Shown here piece after piece: positions 1 through 5,656 of a stretch of 5,656 bases of DNA. This stretch comes from Flectobacillus sp. Lineage in GTDB: Bacteria; Bacteroidota; Bacteroidia; Cytophagales; Spirosomataceae. Positions within the stretch are counted from its first letter, which is position 1; each line of letters opens with the position of its first letter. The position numbers and the translations under genes were made by a program. The notes under the pieces were generated by a model. That model did not search any database. It had not been told where the DNA came from and saw nothing but the letters and a program-made list of their open reading frames with translations. The DNA lies in NCBI GenBank assembly GCA_029865665.1, contig JARXAV010000179.1, positions 1-5,656 on the forward strand, written 5' to 3'.

Positions 1-45
1 GATTAACACTTTTTAACAACTACAAAGCTCCTAACTACGACAACA
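1..45 (+). other. Leader upstream of the glgA-like gene
   Basis: This is a short AT-rich stretch before the first ATG. I see no TAnnTTTG-type promoter element, no convincing Shine-Dalgarno sequence and no hairpin. The true promoter may lie upstream of the window, or the gene may be cotranscribed with an unseen upstream gene. Confidence 0.4.
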
Positions 46-855
46 ATGTCTAAATTGCGTATCCTTTACGTTGCCAGCGAAGTTGACCCTTTCCTTTCTA
101 CGACCCAAGTTGCTGATTTTGTCAGAAACCTCCCAGCAGCAATGCAGGAGAAAGGTATGGAAATCAGAATTTTAGTTCCAAGATTTGGGTTGATAAACGA
201 AAGAAAGAACCGCCTTCACGAAGTAGTTCGTTTGTCTGGTTTTACTGTACCTGTGGGCGATGACGATAAGCCTGTTACTATTAAAGTAGCAAGTTTGCCA
301 TCGGCTAAATTGCAGGTATATTTTATCGACAACGAAGACTATTTTCAGCGGAAAACCGTTTTCACTGACAAGGAAGATAATTTTTACCCCGATAACGACG
401 AAAGAGCAATTTTCTTTTGCAAAGGTGCTTTAGAAACAGTTAAGAAATTGGGCTGGTCTCCAGATATTGTTCATTGTAACGATTGGATGACAGCTCTTGT
501 GCCGTTGTATCTAAAAACTACCTACAAAAACGATCCGATGTTTAAAGATGCAAAGGTGGTGTTTTCGGTTTTTGATAGTGCTTTTACGCATCAGTTCGAA
601 TTTGATGGATTGTACGAAAAAGTGAAATTATTAGATATCGAAGACGATATGTTGGGCAGTCTATCAACGGCTGATTATGCTGGTTTTATTAAAATTGGAG
701 CAGAATACTCAGACGCCGTTATTACCTCAAAAGAAGAAGTTACGGAGAAATTTAACGCTATTTTTAATGAATTACCCGACAAAAAAATCTCATTTGTTGC
801 CGAAAGCGACATCGACAGTCACTATGACCTATACATCAATTTGGCAAACGCTTAG
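46..855 (+). CDS. Glycogen/starch synthase-like protein, N-terminal GT5 domain only (probable pseudoenzyme)
   Basis: The 269-residue protein matches the N-terminal Rossmann domain of GT5 glycogen/starch synthases. It opens with a KLRILYVASEVDPF strand (residues 3-16). DERAIFFCKGALETV (118-132) matches the family's 'RF-F-AALE' helix. DIVHCNDWMTALVPLYLK (140-157) matches the DVVH-HDW-LAP segment, and FIKIGAEYSDAVITSKEEV (214-232) matches the 'K-G--YAD-V-TVS' segment. Full enzymes are about 470-500 residues, so the whole C-terminal domain, with the catalytic Glu and the nucleotide-binding loop, is absent. The N-terminal KxGGL motif that binds ADP-glucose is replaced by LSTTQ (17-21), and the HDW histidine by Asn (145). 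Glycosyl transfer is therefore unlikely. The frame is intact, so this is a maintained short form rather than a fresh truncation. The ATG at 46 gives the canonical first strand. Its end overlaps the DUF4270 gene by 32 bases, which implies cotranscription. Databases usually name it 'glycogen synthase' or GlgA-like; a regulatory or carbohydrate-binding role is only a guess. Confidence 0.85.
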   Translation: MSKLRILYVASEVDPFLSTTQVADFVRNLPAAMQEKGMEIRILVPRFGLINERKNRLHEVVRLSGFTVPVGDDDKPVTIKVASLPSAKLQVYFIDNEDYFQRKTVFTDKEDNFYPDNDERAIFFCKGALETVKKLGWSPDIVHCNDWMTALVPLYLKTTYKNDPMFKDAKVVFSVFDSAFTHQFEFDGLYEKVKLLDIEDDMLGSLSTADYAGFIKIGAEYSDAVITSKEEVTEKFNAIFNELPDKKISFVAESDIDSHYDLYINLANA

Positions 856-2293
856 TAGTGTTGTTGCCATCTTGTTGATGACTACACTTGTTTCATGTGA
901 TGATCCGAAAGATATTGGCACTGAGATTTTTACACAAGATGTAGGTGTGCTTTATACCGATACGCTTACGGTGGATGCTTCTACGCTTTTTGTGGATTCT
1001 GTGGCATTATCAGCAAGAGCTAACCTTTTTGTAGGAAGTTTTACAGATCCTGATTTGGGAAGAGTAGATGCGAAGTGTTTTTTTCAGGTAAGTAATAGTG
1101 ACACGTTGTCTAAACTTGATACGACTGGATATAACATTTATAAGTCGTCATTTTCGATGGCTATGGATTCACTCGTTTTAATATTGCCAATTTCGTATGT
1201 CGCTGGAGATACCAATCAAGCCCATACGTTTAAAGTATATCGAGTAAAGAATTCTGTAACAGGAATCAGTGTAAGTAATACGTATTTGAATGATGCGGCA
1301 TTGCCAGACTATGAAAGTACACCTCTAGGAACAGTAACTTTGAAGAGTTTGCGACCAATTAAGAACCAATACGGTAGTTATGCTGTTGGGAGTAATACCA
1401 AATTCGATACTTTACGAATACCTTTGAGTAAAGAGTTAGCTGCTGAAATCTATGCACTACGCTTAAATACGAATAAGAGTACAACCGTTGTTTATGATAA
1501 GTTTAAGGATATTCTAAAAGGGTTGGTATTAGTTTCTGAAAGTGGTGGTAAAGGGGCTGTGGTAGGCTTCTCTGGGTATTATTCAGCAATGCGTTTGTAT
1601 TATCACTCATCATACAGATATCCACTTAGCACGACTCGTGATACAACGGTAACGAATAAAGTATCATCGTTTCCCTTTTATGTATCTAACGGAACAAGTT
1701 CTTCTGGAGAACAAAACGTTCGATACAGTAATGTGACAACCACTCGTTCTGGAGCATTGGCTACTTTATCGAAAACAACGAAAAAGGTTAGCTCAAGTAA
1801 AACAAACGGAATTGTTTATTTACAGCAAGGAACAGGACTAGGAATTAAGTTAGATTTCCCGACTTTATCCAAATTGAAAGAAAAAAACAATGTTGCCTTT
1901 AATAAAGCTGAGCTAGTTTTTCAGCCTAATGCATTACCAGCTGGACAGACCTTAGTGAATCCATTGGGATTATTTGAGTCAACACCTCAAAATACCCTAT
2001 TCAGAACAAGTACAGGTCTTGTGCAACCAGTAGGAGAAAGCTCTTTTGCAGCCTATTCGAAACTTTCTGGTGAATACGTATTTAACGTTACAAGTTCATT
2101 ACAGAACTTATTGTCAGGAAGAAGACCAAATAACGGATGGATTATTGCTGCATCAGCTACTTCAACATCAAGTACTACTGGAGCAACAGGTTTGGCTTCA
2201 TCAACGTATTTGCTTGCAAATGAAATCAGTAGAGCTTCATTTAATGCGAAAAATATTAAGCTTAGAGTATATTATACGTACGTAGCGAAATAG
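824..2293 (+). CDS. DUF4270 family lipoprotein
   Basis: This 489-residue exported lipoprotein has unknown function. With the ATG at 824 the signal peptide is 24 residues: a short uncharged n-region (MTYTSIWQ), a hydrophobic core (about residues 11-23) and a lipobox LVSC with the lipidated cysteine at 25. DDPKD follows the cysteine; acidic residues here resemble the Bacteroidota surface-export signal, so an outer-membrane and possibly surface location is inferred. DUF4270 hallmarks are LFVGSFTDPDLGRVDAK (68-84), a DSLVLILPISY strand (115-125) followed by GDT and a FKVYRV strand, NNGWII (436-441) near the C-terminus, and the terminal strand LRVYYTYV. The middle is rich in Ser and Thr, as expected for a beta-rich secreted protein. 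The open frame extends upstream to 677 inside the previous gene; another in-frame ATG at 767 would give a 43-residue pre-cysteine region that includes lysines. I prefer 824 because the signal length is normal, but the missing positive charge leaves some doubt. It overlaps the GlgA-like gene by 32 bases and is followed by a strong terminator. Confidence 0.88.
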   Translation: MTYTSIWQTLSSVVAILLMTTLVSCDDPKDIGTEIFTQDVGVLYTDTLTVDASTLFVDSVALSARANLFVGSFTDPDLGRVDAKCFFQVSNSDTLSKLDTTGYNIYKSSFSMAMDSLVLILPISYVAGDTNQAHTFKVYRVKNSVTGISVSNTYLNDAALPDYESTPLGTVTLKSLRPIKNQYGSYAVGSNTKFDTLRIPLSKELAAEIYALRLNTNKSTTVVYDKFKDILKGLVLVSESGGKGAVVGFSGYYSAMRLYYHSSYRYPLSTTRDTTVTNKVSSFPFYVSNGTSSSGEQNVRYSNVTTTRSGALATLSKTTKKVSSSKTNGIVYLQQGTGLGIKLDFPTLSKLKEKNNVAFNKAELVFQPNALPAGQTLVNPLGLFESTPQNTLFRTSTGLVQPVGESSFAAYSKLSGEYVFNVTSSLQNLLSGRRPNNGWIIAASATSTSSTTGATGLASSTYLLANEISRASFNAKNIKLRVYYTYVAK

Positions 2294-2310
2294 GTAAAAT
2301 AGGAAATTTG

Positions 2311-2358
2311 AAAAATAAAAACGGAGAATCTCTTAAAAGATTCTCCGTTTTTATTTTT
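2311..2358. terminator. Strong bidirectional intrinsic terminator after DUF4270
   Basis: The arms at 2311-2331 and 2338-2358 are perfectly complementary over 21 bp around a 6-base loop (CTTAAA). The GC-richer core is CGGAGAATCT paired with AGATTCTCCG. The outer part is A-rich on the left and T-rich on the right, so the hairpin supplies a U-tract in either direction. It starts 18 bases after the DUF4270 stop. It ends the GlgA-like/DUF4270 unit and separates it from glmS. Confidence 0.9.
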
Positions 2359-2400
2359 AAGGACATTGCTGAATAACTTAAAAAAGTCCTAAATTCATAT

Positions 2401-2408
2401 TAACTTTG
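2401..2408 (+). promoter_or_regulatory. Candidate -7 element of the glmS promoter
   Basis: TAACTTTG matches exactly the TAnnTTTG consensus of the Bacteroidota primary sigma factor -7 box. It lies 68 bases before the glmS ATG and downstream of the terminator, where a promoter is needed. No TTG or TTTG is found at the expected -33 distance (roughly 2373-2384 is ATAACTTAAAAA), so only half of the promoter is supported. The inferred leader of about 55-60 nt shows no glmS ribozyme or other recognisable riboswitch. Confidence 0.5.
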
Positions 2409-2476
2409 AAAAGCAGTAAAATATTTCGTATTCGCTGCCTATATTGCTTAATAAAATAATCTTTAATCAGAAAATT

Positions 2477-4315
2477 ATGTGTGGAATTGTCGCATACGTT
2501 GGGCATCGTGAAGCTTTCCCTTTAATCATTAAAGGGTTGAAACGCTTAGAATATCGTGGCTATGATAGTGCAGGTATTGCATTGTTAAACGACGAAAAAT
2601 TAAGTGTTTATAAGAAAAAAGGGAAAGTAAAAGACTTAGAAGAAAGTCTAACAACTGAAGACCTACATAGCCATATCGGGATTGGACACACTCGTTGGGC
2701 TACACATGGAGAACCAAACGACCGTAACGCTCACCCACATTACTCTGCAAGTGGAAAACTTGCTTTGATTCACAACGGAATCATTGAAAATTATAGTTCT
2801 ATCAAAACTAATTTAGAGAAAAAAGGACACGTATTTAAGTCGGATACTGATTCAGAAGTGTTTATTCACTTCATTGAAGATATTCAAGAAAATACAGGTT
2901 GCTTGTTGGAAGAGGCTGTGCGTTTGGCGATGAAAGAAGTGGTGGGTGCATACGCTATCGTGGTGATGGATGTGGCTAAACCAACGCAGTTAATTGCTGC
3001 AAGAAAAGGGTCTCCGTTAGTGATTGGAGTAGGAGAGCAAGAATTTTTCTTTGCATCAGATGCTACGCCAATTATTGAATATACCAACGAAATGATTTAT
3101 TTGAATGATTTCGAAATTGCAGTGGTAAATGAAGGAGAATTAACGGTTAAGAATATTGACAATATTCTGCAATCTCCTTACTTACAAACGATAGAATTGG
3201 AATTAGAGGCGATTGAAAAAGGTGGTTACGAGCATTTCATGTTAAAGGAAATCTTTGAACAACCTCGTTCGGTAGCAGATTGTTTACGTGGTCGTGTTAA
3301 TGCAGATAATGGGCATTTAATGCTTGGAGGATTGCGTGATTACATGGATAAATTAGCGAAAACGAAACGTATCGTGATTGTTGCTTGTGGGACATCATGG
3401 CACGCTGGTTTGGTTGCTGAGTATATTTTTGAAGAATTGGCTCGTATTAACGTAGAAGTTGAATATGCTTCTGAATTCCGTTATAGAAACCCAATTATCA
3501 AAGAAGGTGATATTGTAATTGCAATCTCTCAGTCTGGGGAAACGGCTGATACTTTAGCAGCTATTGAATTAGCTAAATCAAAAGGGGCTATTATTATTGG
3601 GGTGTGTAATGTGGTTGGTTCGTCGATTGCTCGTGCTACGCATGCTGGTGCATATACACACGCTGGTCCAGAAATTGGAGTAGCTTCTACCAAAGCATTT
3701 ACGGCTCAGGTGATTGTATTGGCTCAAATGGCGATAGCTGTTGCTCGTAAAAAAGGAACATTGCACGAAGATACGTTTAGAAGATTGTTATTTGAATTAG
3801 AACGTATTCCTTCTAAAATTGAGACATTGTTGAAAAATGACGACCAAATTAAGGAAATTGCAGCGGCATTTAAAGATGCTCGTAACTTCATTTATTTAGG
3901 TCGTGGTTATAACTTCCCAGTAGCATTGGAAGGTGCATTGAAATTGAAAGAAATTTCATACATTCATGCCGAAGGTTATCCTGCTGCGGAGATGAAACAC
4001 GGGCCAATCGCTTTGATTGACGAAGAAATGCCAGTAGTATTTATTGCTACGAAGGATAGTTCTTACGAAAAAGTGGTTTCTAACATTCAAGAAGTAAAAG
4101 CTAGAAAAGGAAAAGTAATTGCTATTGTCACAGAAGGCGATAAATTGATTCCAACAATGGCAGATTATACCATTGCAGTTCCTGCCATTCACGATGCTTT
4201 AGTACCGTTATTATCGGTGATACCATTGCAATTATTGTCGTATCACATTGCTGTAATGCGTGGTTGTAACGTTGACCAACCTCGTAACTTAGCAAAATCG
4301 GTTACGGTAGAGTAG
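2477..4315 (+). CDS. glmS: Glutamine--fructose-6-phosphate aminotransferase (isomerizing)
   Basis: Cytoplasmic GlmS makes glucosamine-6-phosphate from fructose-6-phosphate and glutamine, the committed step toward UDP-GlcNAc for peptidoglycan and lipopolysaccharide. The protein is 612 residues, the usual bacterial length (E. coli 609). The start is fixed by MCGIV: the cysteine after Met must become the N-terminal nucleophile of the Ntn-type glutaminase, so an upstream TTG at 2444 in the same frame is excluded. Glutaminase motifs are HTRWATHG (71-78), Asn100-Gly101 of the oxyanion hole and SDTDSE (122-127). Two SIS sugar-isomerase domains follow: CGTSWHAG (304-311), SQSGETADT (351-359), GRGYNFPVALEGALKLKEISY (475-495, overlapping the key Lys489 and Glu492), AEMKHGP with His508, and the C-terminal tail DQPRNLAKSVTVE with Lys607. 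These correspond to E. coli Lys485, Glu488, His504 and Lys603. It appears monocistronic, with a terminator before it and a hairpin after it. No truncation or missing residue is visible. Confidence 0.98.
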   Translation: MCGIVAYVGHREAFPLIIKGLKRLEYRGYDSAGIALLNDEKLSVYKKKGKVKDLEESLTTEDLHSHIGIGHTRWATHGEPNDRNAHPHYSASGKLALIHNGIIENYSSIKTNLEKKGHVFKSDTDSEVFIHFIEDIQENTGCLLEEAVRLAMKEVVGAYAIVVMDVAKPTQLIAARKGSPLVIGVGEQEFFFASDATPIIEYTNEMIYLNDFEIAVVNEGELTVKNIDNILQSPYLQTIELELEAIEKGGYEHFMLKEIFEQPRSVADCLRGRVNADNGHLMLGGLRDYMDKLAKTKRIVIVACGTSWHAGLVAEYIFEELARINVEVEYASEFRYRNPIIKEGDIVIAISQSGETADTLAAIELAKSKGAIIIGVCNVVGSSIARATHAGAYTHAGPEIGVASTKAFTAQVIVLAQMAIAVARKKGTLHEDTFRRLLFELERIPSKIETLLKNDDQIKEIAAAFKDARNFIYLGRGYNFPVALEGALKLKEISYIHAEGYPAAEMKHGPIALIDEEMPVVFIATKDSSYEKVVSNIQEVKARKGKVIAIVTEGDKLIPTMADYTIAVPAIHDALVPLLSVIPLQLLSYHIAVMRGCNVDQPRNLAKSVTVE

Positions 4316-4337
4316 TGAAAACTAGATTATTAGTATT

Positions 4338-4381
4338 CAAAGGCTTGGAGTTTTCTTTATGTAGAATAACTCCAAGCTTTG
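4338..4381 (+). terminator. Probable intrinsic terminator after glmS
   Basis: An imperfect hairpin pairs 4338-4352 with 4368-4381. GCTTGGAGTT (4343-4352) pairs perfectly with AACTCCAAGC (4368-4377). Beyond one bulged G, CAAA pairs with TTTG, and the loop region can add a short TTCT/AGAA extension. The U-tract is weak (CTTTG), so termination may be partial. It begins 22 bases after the glmS stop. Confidence 0.6.
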
Positions 4382-4394
4382 TGAATTAATAGTG

Positions 4395-4423
4395 GGTTAT
4401 ATTGACTACATCCAATAATAACC
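4395..4423. repeat. Inverted repeat upstream of the GNAT-like gene (possible operator)
   Basis: GGTTATATTG (4395-4404) is complementary to CAATAATAACC (4413-4423) with one bulged A and an 8-base spacer (ACTACATC). There is no U-tract, and it ends 28 bases before the ATG at 4452. It therefore fits a protein-binding dyad or a leader hairpin better than a terminator. A TTGAC at 4402-4406 inside it could serve as an upstream promoter element, but the downstream box is poor. The operator role is an inference. Confidence 0.45.
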
Positions 4424-4451
4424 AAGTAAATAAAAATATGAATATTTGAAT

Positions 4452-4946
4452 ATGATAACTGTTGAAATTGATAGACTTACCAATTCAATTGTAAATGCTA
4501 GAACTGGAGATATTTTACATACTGAAATAAGTCCTTTATCTCCTAAAGAAATTAACCGTACTCAAAAAGAGTGGAGTTTTGATTGGAAAACTGAGTGTTC
4601 AAAAGGAAATGTATTTAAACTTTTTATTGAAGGTAATCCTAATATTATCCAAGGGCTAATCAGTTTAATAGATCAAAAAGACCATATTTATGTGTCGTTG
4701 GTTGAAAATGCACCATTTAATATCGGTGCAAATAAAGTTTACGAAGGAGTTGCAGGAAATCTTTTTGCATACGCTTGTAAACTATCTTTTGAACTAGGCT
4801 ATGAAGGGTACATCTCATTCCATGCCAAGTCTGAATTGATTGACCATTACATAAAAACCTTAGGTGCAAAGCGTATCAACAATCAATTGATGTATATAGA
4901 TACTGTGGAGTCTTCCTATTTAGTTAATCGATACTTTAAAATATAA
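4452..4946 (+). CDS. GNAT-like acetyltransferase-fold protein
   Basis: This 164-residue soluble protein has no signal peptide or membrane segment. The C-terminal half looks like a divergent GNAT fold. Strand HIYVSLVENAPFN (78-90) is followed by YEGVAGNLFAYACKLSFELGY (98-118), which overlays the acetyl-CoA-binding motif A loop and helix (Q/R-x-x-G-x-G/A), although the leading basic residue is replaced. Then come GYISFHAKSELIDHYIKTLGAK (119-140) and strand LMYID (146-150), which resemble the motif B strand and 'Y-k-lGA' helix typical of the fold. The N-terminal half (1-75) contains W41 and a WKTE segment and is not recognised. From memory, similar short proteins occur in several copies per genome in Bacteroidota, without established function. 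The ATG at 4452 was chosen; a TTG two codons earlier is possible, and the ATG at 4438 hits a stop after three codons. The gene is only four bases from the next small gene, so the two are probably cotranslated. A toxin-like or protein-modifying role is possible; the substrate is unknown. Confidence 0.7.
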   Translation: MITVEIDRLTNSIVNARTGDILHTEISPLSPKEINRTQKEWSFDWKTECSKGNVFKLFIEGNPNIIQGLISLIDQKDHIYVSLVENAPFNIGANKVYEGVAGNLFAYACKLSFELGYEGYISFHAKSELIDHYIKTLGAKRINNQLMYIDTVESSYLVNRYFKI

Positions 4947-4950
4947 GGTG

Positions 4951-5094
4951 ATGAAAATATTAAAAGAACATAAATCTGTTGTTCTGACCGTAACAGGGCA
5001 AGGGTTGACTCCCAATGAGAAATTAGAAATTTCAGCTATTATAAAGAAAGAAAAACAAGAGCGTAAGTCGAAAAGTACAGTCGTTCCTGTATAA
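4951..5094 (+). CDS. Small basic protein paired with the GNAT-like gene
   Basis: The frame encodes 47 residues, beginning MKILKEHKSVVLTVTG and ending STVVPV. It is not a recognised family. A short strand-forming segment (SVVLTVTG, 9-16) leads into TPNEKLEISAIIKKEKQERK (20-39), which looks like one amphipathic helix, followed by a Lys/Ser-rich tail. The strongest support for it being real is context: the ATG lies four bases after the stop of the GNAT-like gene, and AAGGTG directly abuts the start as a possible, very close ribosome-binding sequence. Translational coupling is therefore likely. Such size and position suit an antitoxin, an adaptor or a DNA-binding partner, but nothing in the sequence decides between these, and a chance open frame cannot be fully excluded. 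Confidence 0.6.
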   Translation: MKILKEHKSVVLTVTGQGLTPNEKLEISAIIKKEKQERKSKSTVVPV

Positions 5095-5135
5095 ATCATA
5101 ATTTTAAAGAGGTTAGAAGAACCTTGAAATTACTT

Positions 5136-5153
5136 AAATAGCATCAGCTATTT
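5136..5153. repeat. Short hairpin just upstream of aroB
   Basis: AAATAGC (5136-5142) and GCTATTT (5147-5153) form a perfect 7-bp stem around an ATCA loop, followed by TTAA. It could be a weak terminator for the preceding small-gene pair, or a leader hairpin of aroB, whose ATG is 16 bases downstream. It is AT-rich and short, so its function is uncertain. Confidence 0.35.
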
Positions 5154-5169
5154 TAATCAACATATTCTT

Positions 5170-5656
5170 ATGTCTTCAGTTGTAATTGCTTCTATAGCAG
5201 AAAGTTTACCTGCATTTCTGTCAGAAAATCAATATGCCAAAATTCATGTAATTGTTGACGAAAATACCAAACGTCATTGTTACCCTTTGGTAAAAAAGTT
5301 ATTGCCCAAACATCAGCTAACTCAAATTAAATCAGGTGAACAAGAGAAACATTTGGGAACTTGTGAGAAAATTTGGCAAGGTTTAACAGACCAAGAGTTA
5401 GACCGTCATTCGCTTGTGATTAATATTGGCGGTGGTGTAATTGGCGATATGGGTGGTTTTTGTGCCGCTACCTACAAAAGAGGTATTGATTTTATCCAAA
5501 TTCCAACAACCTTACTCTCTCAAGTGGATGCTAGTGTAGGAGGTAAGTTAGGAATAGATTTTCATGGATTTAAAAATCATATTGGAGTTTTTAAAATTCC
5601 GAATACGGTCTTGATTGACGATGCTTTTTTAGCGACTTTACCCACGAATGAATTGC
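5170..5656 (+). CDS. aroB: 3-dehydroquinate synthase, N-terminal part (runs off the window)
   Basis: AroB converts DAHP to 3-dehydroquinate, the second step of the shikimate pathway, in the cytoplasm using NAD+ and a divalent metal. The 162 complete codons seen cover the NAD-binding domain and the start of the substrate site; the full family length is about 340-370 residues, so roughly half the gene lies beyond the window. Diagnostic motifs are GEQEKHL (56-62), [14 protein letters not shown] (84-97, the glycine-rich NAD loop), TYKRGI (101-106), [17 protein letters not shown] (110-126, with Asp120 and Lys126 of the active site) and KNHIGVF (135-141, the conserved Lys-Asn pair). The ATG at 5170 puts the first strand (SVVIASI) where the family begins. 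The gene lies 75 bases after the small basic protein, so it may have its own promoter or depend on readthrough; no clear promoter is visible. The reading frame is clean up to the window edge. Confidence 0.96.
   Translation, partial: MSSVVIASIAESLPAFLSENQYAKIHVIVDENTKRHCYPLVKKLLPKHQLTQIKSGEQEKHLGTCEKIWQGLTDQELDRHSLVINIGGGVIGDMGGFCAATYKRGIDFIQIPTTLLSQVDASVGGKLGIDFHGFKNHIGVFKIPNTVLIDDAFLATLPTNEL

Noticed and set aside
677..823. Upstream extension of the DUF4270 reading frame inside the GlgA-like gene
   Set aside because: It would place about 70 residues before the lipobox cysteine and encodes a Lys/Leu-rich out-of-frame reading of the GlgA-like C-terminus. The ATG at 824 gives a normal-length signal peptide.
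2046..2285. 79-codon + strand open frame inside the DUF4270 gene
   Set aside because: It is a shadow of the DUF4270 coding sequence, Gln/Leu-rich by frame shift, with no family resemblance.
2360..2390. AGGAC / GTCCT inverted repeat after the DUF4270 terminator
   Set aside because: The stem is only 5 bp with a loop of about 21 bases; expected by chance in AT-rich DNA.
2413..2438. GCAG / CTGC pairing in the glmS leader as a possible riboswitch stem
   Set aside because: It is a 4-bp stem with a long AT-rich interior and no recognisable riboswitch core.
2884..4192. Three minus-strand open frames opposite glmS (2884-3087, 3578-3766, 3956-4192)
   Set aside because: They are antisense shadows of a strongly conserved enzyme gene, with compositions (Ser/Asn/Cys/His-rich) unlike real proteins and no start context.
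4435..4454. Repeated AATATG around the start of the GNAT-like gene, with an earlier ATG at 4438
   Set aside because: The 4438 ATG reaches a stop after three codons. The repeat is short and explained by AT-rich composition.
5099..5106. TAATTTTA as a -7 promoter box for aroB
   Set aside because: It lacks the final G of TAnnTTTG and has no TTG at the proper upstream distance.

Overview
The window looks like chromosomal DNA of an AT-rich member of the Bacteroidota, most likely a Cytophagales-type bacterium (the order is an inference). The phylum call rests on four things: a DUF4270 lipoprotein, a family essentially confined to this phylum; its pairing with a short, catalytically degenerate glycogen-synthase-like protein; a TAnnTTTG promoter-type motif before glmS; and the general absence of strong Shine-Dalgarno sequences. 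All genes lie on the + strand. No tRNA, rRNA, CRISPR array, insertion sequence or phage gene is visible.

Layout. Positions 46-855 encode a protein made only of the N-terminal half of a GT5 glycogen/starch synthase. Its last 32 bases overlap the start of a DUF4270 lipoprotein (824-2293), and a strong perfect hairpin (2311-2358) closes this two-gene unit. After a leader with a possible promoter comes glmS (2477-4315), a complete glucosamine-6-phosphate synthase with every catalytic residue checked in place, followed by an imperfect terminator hairpin. Next is a compact two-gene unit: a 164-residue GNAT-like protein (4452-4946) and, four bases later, a 47-residue basic protein (4951-5094). A 10-bp inverted repeat precedes the pair. 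Finally aroB, 3-dehydroquinate synthase, starts at 5170 and runs off the end of the window.

How they fit together. GlmS (amino-sugar supply for peptidoglycan and LPS) and AroB (shikimate pathway) are housekeeping enzymes. The GlgA-like/DUF4270 pair next to glmS is, from general knowledge, a recurrent neighbourhood in Bacteroidota and may have an envelope-related role; that role is not demonstrated. The GNAT-like/small-protein pair sits between two housekeeping genes like a small accessory cassette. It is the best candidate here for an undescribed system: its organisation resembles a toxin-antitoxin or modifier-partner module, but its function cannot be read from sequence alone.
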